Below are positions 14,288 to 22,651 of a stretch of 33,150 bases of DNA, in pieces. This DNA is from an uncultured Gemmatimonadota bacterium. Its GTDB lineage: Bacteria; Gemmatimonadota; Gemmatimonadetes; Longimicrobiales; Longimicrobiaceae. Location of the stretch: contig CADCTW010000231.1 in NCBI GenBank assembly GCA_902805735.1, positions 1-33,150 of the forward strand, read 5' to 3'. A model generated the notes under the pieces. That model searched no databases. It was not told where the DNA came from and worked only from the letters and a program-made list of their open reading frames with translations. The position numbers and the translations under genes were made by a program. Each line of letters begins with the position of its first letter. Within the stretch, counting starts at the first letter, position 1.

Positions 14288-15061
14288 ATGGACCCACGGG
14301 TGAGCGTGGTGATCCCGGTGTACCGCAACGCGGACACGCTGGCCGAGCTGCACCGGCGGCTGGCCGGCGCCGTGGGTGGCGGCCGCACCCTGGAGGTGGT
14401 GTTCGTGGACGACGCCTGCCCCGCCGGGTCGCTGGCCGTGCTCCGAACCCTGGCGCGGGCCGACGGGCGGGTGGGCGTGGTGGCGCTGGCCGCCAACGTG
14501 GGGCAGAACCGGGCGGTCCTCACCGGGCTGCGGTACGCCCGCGGCGAGGTGGTGGTGGTGATGGACGCCGACCTCCAGGATCCGCCGGAGGCCGTCCCCC
14601 TGCTGCTGGACGCGCTGGCCGGAGGGCCGGGAGCGGTGTTCGCGGGCCGCCGCGGCTCGTACCAGTCGGCGGCGCGCATGGCAAGCACCCGCCTCTTCCG
14701 CTGGGTGCTGCACCACCTGTCGGGACGCCGCCTGCCGCGCGACGCGGGGCTGTTCGTGGCCATGAGCGCCGCCCTGGCGGAGCGGCTCGCCCGTTCCGCC
14801 GACCCCCACCCCTACGTGGTGGGGATGATCGGGCGCGCGGGGGTCCCGGTCCGTTCCGTTCCCGTGGCGCGCCAGCCGAATCCGCAGGGGCGGTCCGGGT
14901 ACAGCGGGTGGAAGCGGCTGCGCCTCGCGGCCCACGCGTTCCGTGCCTTCCTGCTCCCCCGCTCGCGGGCGGACGCGGGCCCGGCGGTGCGCATCGCCGA
15001 GCTGATCGGCGCCCCGGTGCGCGGGGCGGCCACACCGTCCGGGCGGCGCGGCCAGCTCTGA
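14288..15061 (+). CDS. Family 2 glycosyltransferase
   Basis: The 257-residue protein starts at ATG 14288, four bases after the dehydrogenase stop. GT2 landmarks are VSVVIPVYRNADTLAELHRRL at the N-terminus, VVFVDDACPAGSLAVL (nucleotide-binding Asp pair), ALAANVGQNRAVLTGLRYARGEVVVVMDADLQDPPEAV (DxD region as DAD plus LQDPPE), and DAGLFVAMSAALAERL. It lacks the two C-terminal membrane helices common in undecaprenyl-phosphate transferases, so it may be soluble or peripheral. LQDPPE is shared with DPM1/GtrB-like enzymes that charge lipid carriers. The sugar and acceptor are unknown. It ends the first transcriptional run. Confidence 0.85.
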   Translation: MDPRVSVVIPVYRNADTLAELHRRLAGAVGGGRTLEVVFVDDACPAGSLAVLRTLARADGRVGVVALAANVGQNRAVLTGLRYARGEVVVVMDADLQDPPEAVPLLLDALAGGPGAVFAGRRGSYQSAARMASTRLFRWVLHHLSGRRLPRDAGLFVAMSAALAERLARSADPHPYVVGMIGRAGVPVRSVPVARQPNPQGRSGYSGWKRLRLAAHAFRAFLLPRSRADAGPAVRIAELIGAPVRGAATPSGRRGQL

Positions 15062-15321
15062 GCCCGCCGCGCGGAAGCTCGTGCGTCCCGGGCGCCTCGG
15101 GCAGAATGGCCCCATGCGGAAAGAGAAATCCAACGCCTCCCCTGCGTCTCCGCGCGAGGCCCGCCGTTCCGGGAACGCGCGCCGGCTGAAGCGATGACGA
15201 CAGCCCCCACGGAGGGGAGAGCACCGCCCCCCGACCACCTACTCCGCTCGCGTATGCCGCAGTCCTGTTTCATCCGCCAGGGTCCGCGCGGCGGGTCGGC
15301 CAACTCTCACCAGGATACCCG
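15062..15321. other. Spacer between the two glycan-type runs
   Basis: These 260 bp hold no supported gene. CCAGGATACCC just before the next ATG gives a plausible ribosome binding site. No strong hairpin was found after the GT2 stop. Confidence 0.5.
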
Positions 15322-16065
15322 ATGAACCCGTCGAGCCCGTCGCTGCAGGCGCACAACCGGCAGCAGATCGACTACTTCGAGAGCACCCTCAAGCACACCA
15401 TGGTGCCTTCCGAGACGCCGTACGTGCGCCGCCACGTGGACGAGCTCGTCCGTTTCGCGGGGCTCGGCCCGGACGACCGGATCCTGGAGGTGGGGTGCGG
15501 GATGGGGCGGTACACGCTCCCGCTCGCCCGGCGGGGGCTGAACGTGGAAGGGCTCGACCTCGCGCCCGGGCTGCTGGAGCGGCTGCGCGAGTACGCGGGC
15601 GGCATGGAGATCCCCCTCCACTGCGCGGACATCATCGACCACCCGCCAGAGCTGAAGGGGCGCTTCGACGCCCTGGTGGGGTTCTTCACCCTTCACCACC
15701 TGCACGACCTGGATCTCTGCTTCCGCGCCATGGCCGAGCTGGTGCGCCCGGGCGGGAGGATCGTCTTCCTGGAGCCGAACGCCTACAACCCGCTCTACTA
15801 CGTCCAGATCCTCGCCACCCCGCGCATGACGTGGCAGGGGGACGGGGGGATCGTCCACATGCGGCGCGGCCGGGTGTTCGGCGCCATGCGCGGCGCGGGG
15901 CTGGTGGGCACGGAGCTGCGCCGCTTCGGCTTCTTCCCGCCGTTCGTCACCAACCGCCCCGGCGGCGCGGCGGCGGAGCGGGTGCTGGAGCGCGTGCCCC
16001 TGTGGCGCGCCGCGCTCCCCTTCCAGCTCTTCCGCGGGGAGCGCCCCGCCGGGCCGCCGGCGTGA
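15322..16065 (+). CDS. Class I SAM-dependent methyltransferase
   Basis: The 247-residue protein starts at ATG 15322. It has RILEVGCGMGRYTLPLARRGLNVEGLDLAPGLLERL (motif I and acidic strand 2), CADIIDHPPELKGRFDALVGFFTLHHLHDLD, and MAELVRPGGRIVFLEPNAYNPLYYVQIL. The start QQIDYFE is common among methyltransferases of lipid or sugar pathways. EPNAYNPLYY and the Arg-rich GRVFGAMRGAGLVGTELRRFGFFPPF end are shared with enzymes acting next to lipid-linked glycan genes. The substrate cannot be read from sequence. Its stop shares GTGA with the following membrane glycosyltransferase, so the two are made together. Confidence 0.85.
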   Translation: MNPSSPSLQAHNRQQIDYFESTLKHTMVPSETPYVRRHVDELVRFAGLGPDDRILEVGCGMGRYTLPLARRGLNVEGLDLAPGLLERLREYAGGMEIPLHCADIIDHPPELKGRFDALVGFFTLHHLHDLDLCFRAMAELVRPGGRIVFLEPNAYNPLYYVQILATPRMTWQGDGGIVHMRRGRVFGAMRGAGLVGTELRRFGFFPPFVTNRPGGAAAERVLERVPLWRAALPFQLFRGERPAGPPA

Positions 16066-17585
16066 CCCCCGGCCTCCGCCCGGCGCGCGGCCGGGCGGCA
16101 TGGCTGGCGGCGGGGGCCGCGGTCTTCGCGGTGGCGCTCGCCTTCAGCGCGGCGAGCGGCTTCGGCACGGCGGACGAGAGCTGGTACCTCCGGGTGATCG
16201 CCCGGACCCTGGCGGGCGACGTGCTCTACCGCGACACCTTTCTGGGCGTCACCCCGCTCTCCGTGTTCCTGGTGGCGCCGCTGGCCGCGCTGTTCGGCAC
16301 CGAGATCCTGGTGGTGAAGGCGGCGGTGGCGCTCTGCTTCGCCGCGTCGGTGCTCACCGGCTGCGCGATCTGCCGGCGGCTGGGGGCGGGATGGGGCGCC
16401 ACCCTGGTGTTCGGCGCGTCGCTTTTCGCGTACCTGCTGCCGGGGCTCACCCGCATGGGAGCGCCGTATTCCCCGCTCGCCGTGGCGTTGCTGCTGGGCT
16501 GCTTCGCGCTGGCGCTGCGCTGGGCCGCGGGGACGCGCGCGGAAGGGCGTGTGCTGGCGGCGGCCGGCGCCCTGGCGGGGCTCTGCTTCATGGCCAAGCA
16601 GAACATGGGCGTCTACGCCCTGGCGGCGCTGGTGGCGGCCGTTGTCTTCGCGGGGCCGGCGGGGGGGCGCGGCGCGCTCCGGCGAACCGCGGTGGTGGCG
16701 GTCTCGTTCGCGGGCGTCGTGGTGCTGGCCGCCGTTCCCGTGGTGGCGAGCGGGGGGCTGGAGGCGCTGGTGGACTACGGCTTCACGGGCAAGGGCACCT
16801 ACCTGCGCGCGGGGCGCATCTCCTTCTTCGGGGAGGTGGCGGAGCTCCTCCGGCTCGTCGCCGCGCCCTCGCCGCGCCTCCTGCTCCAGCACCAGTTCGC
16901 GCTGCCCTTCCTCGCCTTTCCCGTGATGCTGGCGGCGTGGATAGGGGCGGAGCCGGGGCGGCGGAAGCGGGCCACGATCGTGCTCCTCTTCGCGGGCGCG
17001 GGCTTCCTGGGCGTCTTTCCCCGCGCGGATGCCACCCACCTCGCCATCGGCACCCCGTTCCTCCTGCTGGGCGTCGTGCACGGGTGGCGGGAGCTGCGCC
17101 TCCGCGGGCGCGCGCCGCGGGCGGCGGCGGCGGGCGCCGCGGCGTGGGTGGCGATCCTCCTCGCCGCCACGCTGTCCGTGCCCGCCCGGCGGCTGGTCTC
17201 CGGCCGCTTCGAGGTGTCGGAGCTTCCGCACTTCCGCGGCGTGGTGGTCGTGCGCGGGCAATCCCGTGAGTCGCTCCTGCGCGCGGGGGAGCTGGCGCGC
17301 TCGGCGCCCGGCGGGGAGATCCTTCTCCTCAGCCCGCGGGCCGGGTTCTACTACCTGCTGACTGGGCTGGAGAACCCGACGCCGTACGACTACCCGCTGT
17401 CGACCACCTTCGGCTCCGGCGGGCAGGCGCGGGTGGAGGCGATGATCCGCCGCGGGCGCATCCGCACCGCGTGCCTGGACCCGGCCACCCCGCCCGGCCT
17501 GCGCCCCGAGGGGGTGGAGCGCGCCGTGCGGCGCCACCTGCGCTTCAGCCACCGCACGGGGCTCTGCGCGGTGTATCGATCGTGA
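16062..17585 (+). CDS. Multi-pass membrane glycosyltransferase, GT39/ArnT-like
   Basis: The 507-residue protein starts at GTG 16062, overlapping the methyltransferase stop. A long row of membrane helices follows (AAWLAAGAAVFAVALAFSAA, VAPLAALFGTEILVVKAAVAL, VAVSFAGVVVLAAVPVVASG and others, about ten in all). The first external loop carries GFGTADESWYLRVIARTLAGDVLYRDTFLGVTPLSVFL; its acidic pair after the first helix (here ADE) is where GT39 and ArnT enzymes hold the catalytic Asp/Glu. A soluble C-terminal domain has EILLLSPRAGFYYLLTGLENPTPYDY. Such enzymes transfer sugars from polyprenyl phosphate on the outer side of the inner membrane. It fits as the last step of the run. Substrates are unknown. 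Confidence 0.8.
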   Translation: MTPGLRPARGRAAWLAAGAAVFAVALAFSAASGFGTADESWYLRVIARTLAGDVLYRDTFLGVTPLSVFLVAPLAALFGTEILVVKAAVALCFAASVLTGCAICRRLGAGWGATLVFGASLFAYLLPGLTRMGAPYSPLAVALLLGCFALALRWAAGTRAEGRVLAAAGALAGLCFMAKQNMGVYALAALVAAVVFAGPAGGRGALRRTAVVAVSFAGVVVLAAVPVVASGGLEALVDYGFTGKGTYLRAGRISFFGEVAELLRLVAAPSPRLLLQHQFALPFLAFPVMLAAWIGAEPGRRKRATIVLLFAGAGFLGVFPRADATHLAIGTPFLLLGVVHGWRELRLRGRAPRAAAAGAAAWVAILLAATLSVPARRLVSGRFEVSELPHFRGVVVVRGQSRESLLRAGELARSAPGGEILLLSPRAGFYYLLTGLENPTPYDYPLSTTFGSGGQARVEAMIRRGRIRTACLDPATPPGLRPEGVERAVRRHLRFSHRTGLCAVYRS

Positions 17586-17597
17586 GCTGATCGCTCA
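17583..17597. other. Small dyad formed by two convergent stop codons
   Basis: TGAGC and GCTCA pair around a 5-base loop. The two TGA stops of the converging genes form the ends of the dyad. It may serve as a minimal two-way terminator or be chance. Confidence 0.3.
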
Positions 17598-18908
17598 GCG
17601 CATCAGCCGTCCCGAGAGGCGGTAGGCGGGGTAGCTGGCGGCGAGGAGGAGGAGGGCGTAGACGCTGTTGCGGGTGTCGCCCAGCGCGGCGCCCGCCAGG
17701 AAGGCGAGGGAGCCGGCGAGGGCCAGGGCCGTCGTCCACGGGTAGCCCCAGGCGCGGTAGGGGCGCACCGCGTGCGGCTCGCGGCGGCGCAGGGCGAAGA
17801 CGGCGGTGAAGCAGACGACGTAGTTGGCCACGAAAAAGAACGCGAGCACCGCGATGATGTCGTCGAAGGTGCCGCTGGCGATGAACAGCACCACCACGAC
17901 CAGGCTGGCGGCGAGCGCGCCCGTAGGCGTGCCGCCCGGGTGCACGGCGGCGGCGCGGCGCGAGACCAGGCCGTCGCGCGCCATGGCGAAGAGCACGCGC
18001 GGGGCCATCAGCAGGAAGGCGTGCACGCTGCTCAGCAGCCCCACCACCACCACGGCGCGGATCACGGGGTCGCCCAGCGCGCCGAAGAGCGCCCGCGCCA
18101 CCGCCCCCGCCGCCAGCGGCTCGCCCGCCAGCGCGTGCAGGGGGAGGACGCGCAGGAAGGCCAGGTTCAGGAGGAGGTAGATGGCCATCACCGCCAGCAC
18201 CCCGCCGAACATGGCGCGGGGGATCTCGCGCCCCGGGTCGCGCACCTCCCCGCCGAAGTACACCACCCCCGTCCACCCGTCGTACGTGTAGATCACCGCC
18301 TGGAGCGCGGCGATGACGGCGGCGACGCCGATGGCGGAGGGGACGGCCGACGGGCCCGCGGCCGAGGGGGGCACGGGGAGAAGGAAGCACGCCGCCACCA
18401 GCGCCAGCAGGATGAGCGTCTTGGCCAGGCTGGTGGCCTCCTGCGCGCGCCCGGCCGAGCGCACCCCGCGCCACTGCAGGAGCGCGAAGCCCAGCACGAG
18501 CGCGGTCGCCACCAGGACCCCGCGCCCCGCGCGCAGGTACTCGGCGATCACCACGGCGACGGCGGCGCAGCTTCCGCAGGTGGCGATCCAGTCGTTCCAC
18601 CCCACCACGAAGCCGGCGTAGCGGCCCAGCGCCCGGTTGGCGTACACGTACATCCCGCCGGAGCGGGGCATCATGGCGCCCAGCTCGGCCACGGAGATGG
18701 CGCCCAGCAGCGCGTACGCCCCGCCCGCGATCCACACGGCCAGGTACGGCCCCAGCTCGGGGACCCGGGCCGCCACCTCGCCGGGCGCGCGCAGGATGCC
18801 GGCGCCGATGGTGTTGCCCAGGGTGACCGCCAGGCCGAACCACAGGCCGAGCACTCGCCGCAGCGGGTCCGGGCTTTCTATATTGGCCGGGGCGGGAAGA
18901 TCAGCCAA
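17595..18908 (-). CDS. APC-superfamily amino acid permease
   Basis: The protein has about 437 residues and twelve predicted membrane helices. The first helix bears GLAVTLGNTIGAGILRAPGEVA, the unwound substrate-binding region of APC/LAT-type carriers. Other marks are GGAYALLGAISVAELGAMMPRSGGMYVYANRALG and YTYDGWTGVVYFGGEVRDPGREIPRA. It probably moves an amino acid or amine through the inner membrane. The start is unsure: TTG 18908-18906 avoids overlap with the divergent oxygenase start at 18919; GTG 18854 and ATG 18953 are other in-frame options. The stop lies nine bases from the convergent glycosyltransferase stop. Confidence 0.85.
   Translation of the reverse strand: MADLPAPANIESPDPLRRVLGLWFGLAVTLGNTIGAGILRAPGEVAARVPELGPYLAVWIAGGAYALLGAISVAELGAMMPRSGGMYVYANRALGRYAGFVVGWNDWIATCGSCAAVAVVIAEYLRAGRGVLVATALVLGFALLQWRGVRSAGRAQEATSLAKTLILLALVAACFLLPVPPSAAGPSAVPSAIGVAAVIAALQAVIYTYDGWTGVVYFGGEVRDPGREIPRAMFGGVLAVMAIYLLLNLAFLRVLPLHALAGEPLAAGAVARALFGALGDPVIRAVVVVGLLSSVHAFLLMAPRVLFAMARDGLVSRRAAAVHPGGTPTGALAASLVVVVLFIASGTFDDIIAVLAFFFVANYVVCFTAVFALRRREPHAVRPYRAWGYPWTTALALAGSLAFLAGAALGDTRNSVYALLLLAASYPAYRLSGRLMR
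18879..18884 (+). promoter_or_regulatory. Possible -10 box TATATT for the Rieske oxygenase
   Basis: TATATT lies in CTTTCTATATTGGCC, an AT-rich island in otherwise GC-rich DNA, 35 bp before the oxygenase ATG. No good -35 hexamer lies 16-18 bp upstream. It also lies inside the longer permease reading, which favours a later permease start. Confidence 0.35.
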
Positions 18909-18918
18909 AGGAGAGACG

Positions 18919-20013
18919 ATGTCCGTAGGAGAGTTCACCATCGATCCCGACATCCGCCGCGCGCAGACGCTGCCGGCGGCCGTCTATCACGATCCGGCGT
19001 ACTACGCGCTGCAAAAGGACCGCGTGTTCGCGCGGAGCTGGCAGCTCGTCACCGGGGCGGAGCGGGTCAAGGCGCCCGGGCACCTGCTGCCCCTCACCCT
19101 GCTGGACGGGTGCCTGGACGAGCCCGTGGTGCTGACCTGCGCGGACGACGGCCGTCTGCGCTGCCTTTCCAACGTGTGCACGCACCGCGGCACGGTGGTG
19201 GTGGAGGGCGAGGGCCACGCCCACACGCTGCGCTGCCGCTACCACGGACGCCGCTTCGCGCTGGACGGCCGGTGCACCTTCATGCCCGAGTTCGAGGAGG
19301 TGGAAGGCTTTCCCTCCCCCGCCGACGACCTGCGCAGCCTTCCCCTGGAGCGCTGGGGCCCCCTGGCCTTCGCGGGGCTGGACCCGGCGATGCCCTTCGA
19401 CGCGTGGATCGGGCCCGTGCGCGAGCGCGTGGGGTTCCTGCCGCTGGACGGGTTCGTCCTGGACCCGTCCACCTCGCGCGACTACCTGATCCGCGCGAAC
19501 TGGGCGCTGTACTGCGACAACTACCTGGAAGAGTTCCACATCCCCTACATCCACGGCGGCAGCCTGGGGGACAAGCTGGACTACGCCTCGTACCGCACGG
19601 AACTGTTCGACTTCTGCAACCTGCAGCTCGGCACCACCAGGAACCGCGACGACGCCTTCCGCCTCCCCCCCGGCCACCCGGACGAGGGCACGCTGGTGGC
19701 CGCCTACTACTGGTGGCTCTTCCCCAACCTGATGCTCAACTTCTACCCGTGGGGGCTCTCCGTCAACGTGGTGCAGCCGCTCGCGCCGGACCGCACGCGG
19801 GTCTCGTTCCTCTCCTACGTATGGGACGAGCGCAGGCGGGGCGAGGGCGCGGGCGCCGACCTGCACCGGGTGGAGATGGAAGACGAAGAGGTGGTGGAGG
19901 CCGTGCAGCGCGGCGTCCGCTCGCGCATCTACCACCGCGGCCGCTACTCCCCGCGCCGCGAGGTGGGCACGCACCACTTCCACACGCTGCTCGCGCGCTT
20001 CATGGGGCGGTAG
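18919..20013 (+). CDS. Rieske non-haem iron oxygenase, alpha subunit
   Basis: The 364-residue protein starts at ATG 18919 with an AAAGGAGAG ribosome binding site just upstream. The Rieske [2Fe-2S] site is CTHRG (about residue 93) and CRYHG (about 113). The catalytic iron site follows WALYCDNYLEEFHIPYIHGG, with His-x4-His and the preceding acidic bridge residue; a later acidic helix (MEDEEVVEAV) would hold the third ligand. This group includes choline, carnitine and betaine oxygenases, and the substrate here is not clear. No reductase is adjacent. It is divergent from a permease that might import its substrate, which is inference. It is an intact full-length gene. Confidence 0.9.
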   Translation: MSVGEFTIDPDIRRAQTLPAAVYHDPAYYALQKDRVFARSWQLVTGAERVKAPGHLLPLTLLDGCLDEPVVLTCADDGRLRCLSNVCTHRGTVVVEGEGHAHTLRCRYHGRRFALDGRCTFMPEFEEVEGFPSPADDLRSLPLERWGPLAFAGLDPAMPFDAWIGPVRERVGFLPLDGFVLDPSTSRDYLIRANWALYCDNYLEEFHIPYIHGGSLGDKLDYASYRTELFDFCNLQLGTTRNRDDAFRLPPGHPDEGTLVAAYYWWLFPNLMLNFYPWGLSVNVVQPLAPDRTRVSFLSYVWDERRRGEGAGADLHRVEMEDEEVVEAVQRGVRSRIYHRGRYSPRREVGTHHFHTLLARFMGR

Positions 20014-20020
20014 AACGGCG

Positions 20021-20052
20021 GGCTCGCACGGAGGCACAGAGACACAGAGAGG
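20021..20052 (+). repeat. CACAGAG-family repeat, single arm (copy C)
   Basis: This copy reads GGCTCGCACG GAGGCACAGA GACACAGAGA GG. It fills the gap between the oxygenase stop and the next gene; its last bases (AGAGAGG) lie 5 bp before the ATG at 20058 and can act as that gene's ribosome binding site. Confidence 0.75.
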
Positions 20053-20057
20053 ATACG

Positions 20058-21047
20058 ATGATGCAGCTTCTCCCCGCCCTGGTGTGGGCCCTCGCCGCCG
20101 GCCCCGACACGCTGTCGTCCGTAGACCTGTACGGGATGCGCACCGTGCCCGAGGCGGCGGTGCGCGCCGCGGTCGGCCTGCGCGCGGGCGATCCGGCTCC
20201 CGACTCTTCGGGCCCCATCCGCGCGCGCGTCCTGGCGGTCCGCGGCGTGGCGGAGGTGGACGTGGCGCAGGTGTGCTGCAGCGAGGACGGCGGCACCATG
20301 CTGTACGTGGGCATCCGCGAAGCGGCGACGCCACCCACCGTCCGCCGCCCCGCCCCCACCGGCGCCGCGCGCCTGCCGGCCGAGATGGTGGCGGCGGGCG
20401 CGGCCTTCGAGAGCGCGCTGATGAGCGCCGTGCGCCGCGACGCCGCGGGCGAGGACGCTTCGCGCGGCTACTCCCTGGCGCAGGACTCGGCGATGCGCGC
20501 GGTGCAGGAGCGGTTCATCGGCTTCGCCGCGCGCGGGCTCCCCCTGCTCGGCGAGGTCCTGCGCACCTCGGCGGACGCCGGGCACCGCGCCCTCGCCGCC
20601 CAGATCGTCGCGTACGGCGCGGACAGGAAGCGGGTCGCCGCCGCCCTGCTCCACGCCGTCGAAGACCCCGACGACGGCGTGCGCAACAATGCCGTGCGCG
20701 CGCTGGCCCTGCTGGCCGGCTGGGCGCGGGAGCACCCGGAAGCGGGCGTCGTGATCCCCTCCGCCCCCTTTCTGCGCCTCGTGGACTCCGTCTCGTGGAG
20801 CGACCGCAACAAGGGAGTCTTCGCGCTCATGGCCCTCACCGCGACGCGCGACCCTGCGCTCCTGGCCGAGCTGCGCGCGCGCTCCCTCCCCTCGCTCGTC
20901 GAGATGGCGCGCTGGACGAGCCCCGGCCACGCGATGGGCCCCTTCCTGGTCCTCGCCCGCGTCGCGGGAATGACCGACGCGGCCGCGTTCCAGGCGTGGC
21001 AGGCGGGGGAGCGCGAGGCGGTGATCGCGCGGGCGTCCGCGCCGTAA
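20058..21047 (+). CDS. Exported protein with a POTRA-like domain and helical repeats
   Basis: The 329-residue protein starts at ATG 20058 (a second ATG follows at 20061). A short hydrophobic start (MMQLLPALVWALAAGPD) suggests export. Residues about 20-90 look like a POTRA fold: VDLYGMRTVPEAAVRAAVGLRAGDPAP, RARVLAVRGVAEVDVAQVCCSEDGGTMLYVGIREA. The rest is alpha-helical with HEAT-like spacing (AGHRALAAQIVAYGADRKRVAAALLHAVEDPDDGVRNNAVRALALL). POTRA domains usually serve protein-protein contact at the envelope, and HEAT repeats do likewise. No catalytic motif was seen. The domain calls rest on pattern only. The ribosome binding site seems to be donated by a dispersed repeat. Confidence 0.7.
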   Translation: MMQLLPALVWALAAGPDTLSSVDLYGMRTVPEAAVRAAVGLRAGDPAPDSSGPIRARVLAVRGVAEVDVAQVCCSEDGGTMLYVGIREAATPPTVRRPAPTGAARLPAEMVAAGAAFESALMSAVRRDAAGEDASRGYSLAQDSAMRAVQERFIGFAARGLPLLGEVLRTSADAGHRALAAQIVAYGADRKRVAAALLHAVEDPDDGVRNNAVRALALLAGWAREHPEAGVVIPSAPFLRLVDSVSWSDRNKGVFALMALTATRDPALLAELRARSLPSLVEMARWTSPGHAMGPFLVLARVAGMTDAAAFQAWQAGEREAVIARASAP

Positions 21048-21051
21048 CCCC

Positions 21052-21079
21052 CTCTGTGTCTCTGTGCCTCTGTGTGAGA
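21052..21079 (-). repeat. CACAGAG-family repeat, single arm (copy D)
   Basis: This is the reverse-orientation arm CTCTGTGTCT CTGTGCCTCT GTGTGAGA, starting four bases after the previous stop. It lies just before the serine hydrolase gene; the longer hydrolase reading would run into it. Confidence 0.8.
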
Positions 21080-21105
21080 TCGTCGTTTCTTCTTCCGCCC
21101 CGACC

Positions 21106-22605
21106 ATGCCCTCGATCCGCACCCACGCCGCGCTCCTGGCGGCCCTCGCGTTCGCCGTGCCCGCCGCCGCCCAGCCGCTCGCCGGGATGGACGAGTACGT
21201 CGCCGCCGCCGTGCGCAACTGGAAGATCCCCGGGCTCGCCCTGGCCATCGTCAAGGACGACTCGGTGGTGTACGCGCGCGGCTTTGGCGTCGCGGGCCCG
21301 GGCGGCCCGGCGGTGGACGCGCAGACGCTCTTCGCCAACGCATCCACCACCAAGGCGTTCACCACCACGGCGCTGGCGATGCTGGTGGACGAGGGGAAGC
21401 TGCACTGGGACGATCCCGTCACGAAGCACCTCCCCGCCTTCCAGCTGCGCGACCCGCACACCACGCGCGAGCTCACCGTACGCGACCTGGTGACGCACCG
21501 CAGCGGCCTGGCCGCCACCGACGAGCTGTGGTACGCCTCGGGCGCCACCACCGCGGACGTCGTTCGCCGCCTGCGCTTCCAGGAGCCGCAGTGGTCGCTG
21601 CGCTCGCGCTACGCGTACAACAACAACGCGTTCGCCGTGGCCGGCGAGGTGATCCGCGCCGCGTCCGGCATGCCGTGGGACGAGTTCGTGCGCCGCCGCA
21701 TCCTGGCGCCGCTGGGGATGCAGGCGACGCTCACCGGGCTCGCGGGGCTGGAAGAGCGCCCCAACCACGCCAAGCCCCACATGGAGATCGGCGGCACCAT
21801 CCGCCCCGTGGGCCACCGCGCGCTGGACAACGTCGGCCCGGCCGGCTCCATGAACTCCAGCGTGGCCGAGATGGCGCGCTGGCTCCGCTTCCAGCTGGAC
21901 AGCGGGCGCGTGGCGGGCCGCCGCCTGGTGAGCGACTCGTCCTTTCGCGAGCTCCTCTCGCCGCAGACGGTGATCCCCGTGGCGTCGCGCTATCCGGCGG
22001 CGCGGCTGGCGCGGCCCAACTTCACGGCGTACGGCCTCGGCTGGTTTCTGCAGGACTACCGCGGCCGCAAGCTGGCGATGCACACGGGGAGCATCGACGG
22101 GATGAGCGCCCTGGTCGCGCTGGTGCCGGAGGAGCGGCTGGGGCTGGTGGTCTTCGCCAACCTGGACCACGCCGAGCTGCGCCACGCCCTGATGTACCGC
22201 GTCGTGGACGCCTACACCGGCGCCCCGCCGCGCGACTGGAGCACCGAGCTGCGCGCCCTCTACGGCGAGGCCGGCGCCCGCTCCCGCGCCGCCCAGCTCC
22301 GCCGCGACTCCGCCCGCGTCCGCGGCACCCGCCCCTCCCTCGCCGCGTCCGGCTACGCCGGCACCTACGCCGACCCCCTCCGCGGCGAGGTCACCATCCG
22401 CCACGAGTCCGGCCGTCTCGTCGCCCGCTACGGAGGCTACGCCGGCCCCCTCACCCACTGGCACCACGACACCTTCCGCGCCCGGTGGGACGACCCCGCG
22501 CTCGGCAACAGCCAGATCACCTTCGCCCTCGACGCCGCCGGCAAGCCCCGCGCGCTGGTGCTGGAGGGCGTCGGCGAGTTCCGTCGGCGCTCGGAGAAAC
22601 CATAG
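21106..22605 (+). CDS. Secreted beta-lactamase-fold serine hydrolase
   Basis: The 499-residue protein starts at ATG 21106 with signal peptide PSIRTHAALLAALAFAVPAAAQ. The three penicillin-binding-type motifs are present: SxxK in NASTTKAFTTTAL (catalytic Ser and Lys), YxN in RSRYAYNNNAFAVAGEV, and an HTGS triad in LAMHTGSIDGMSALVAL. About 120 residues of strand-rich C-terminal domain follow (SGYAGTYADPLRGEVTIRHESGRLVARYGG), as in DUF3471-bearing esterases and peptidases. Such enzymes hydrolyse peptides or esters outside the cytoplasm; class C-like folds need not give drug resistance. Catalytic motifs are intact. The neighbours give no clue to its substrate. Confidence 0.9.
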   Translation: MPSIRTHAALLAALAFAVPAAAQPLAGMDEYVAAAVRNWKIPGLALAIVKDDSVVYARGFGVAGPGGPAVDAQTLFANASTTKAFTTTALAMLVDEGKLHWDDPVTKHLPAFQLRDPHTTRELTVRDLVTHRSGLAATDELWYASGATTADVVRRLRFQEPQWSLRSRYAYNNNAFAVAGEVIRAASGMPWDEFVRRRILAPLGMQATLTGLAGLEERPNHAKPHMEIGGTIRPVGHRALDNVGPAGSMNSSVAEMARWLRFQLDSGRVAGRRLVSDSSFRELLSPQTVIPVASRYPAARLARPNFTAYGLGWFLQDYRGRKLAMHTGSIDGMSALVALVPEERLGLVVFANLDHAELRHALMYRVVDAYTGAPPRDWSTELRALYGEAGARSRAAQLRRDSARVRGTRPSLAASGYAGTYADPLRGEVTIRHESGRLVARYGGYAGPLTHWHHDTFRARWDDPALGNSQITFALDAAGKPRALVLEGVGEFRRRSEKP

Positions 22606-22627
22606 GCTCACACAGAGGCACACAGGA
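22605..22627 (+). repeat. CACAGAG-family repeat, short single arm (copy E)
   Basis: GGCTCACACAGAGGCACACA follows directly on the serine hydrolase stop. It is a truncated arm, at the left border of the lower-GC segment. Confidence 0.7.
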
Positions 22628-22651
22628 GCCATTCCCTCTGCACCTGCCGAG

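Noticed and set aside
17772-20000. Long plus-strand frame leading into the POTRA-like gene
   Set aside because: It is antisense to the permease and out of phase with the oxygenase; only the part from 20058 is credible.
21106-22605. Serine hydrolase as an antibiotic-resistance beta-lactamase
   Set aside because: The motifs fit the broad class C-like hydrolase group with a DUF3471-type tail; nothing points to drug hydrolysis.
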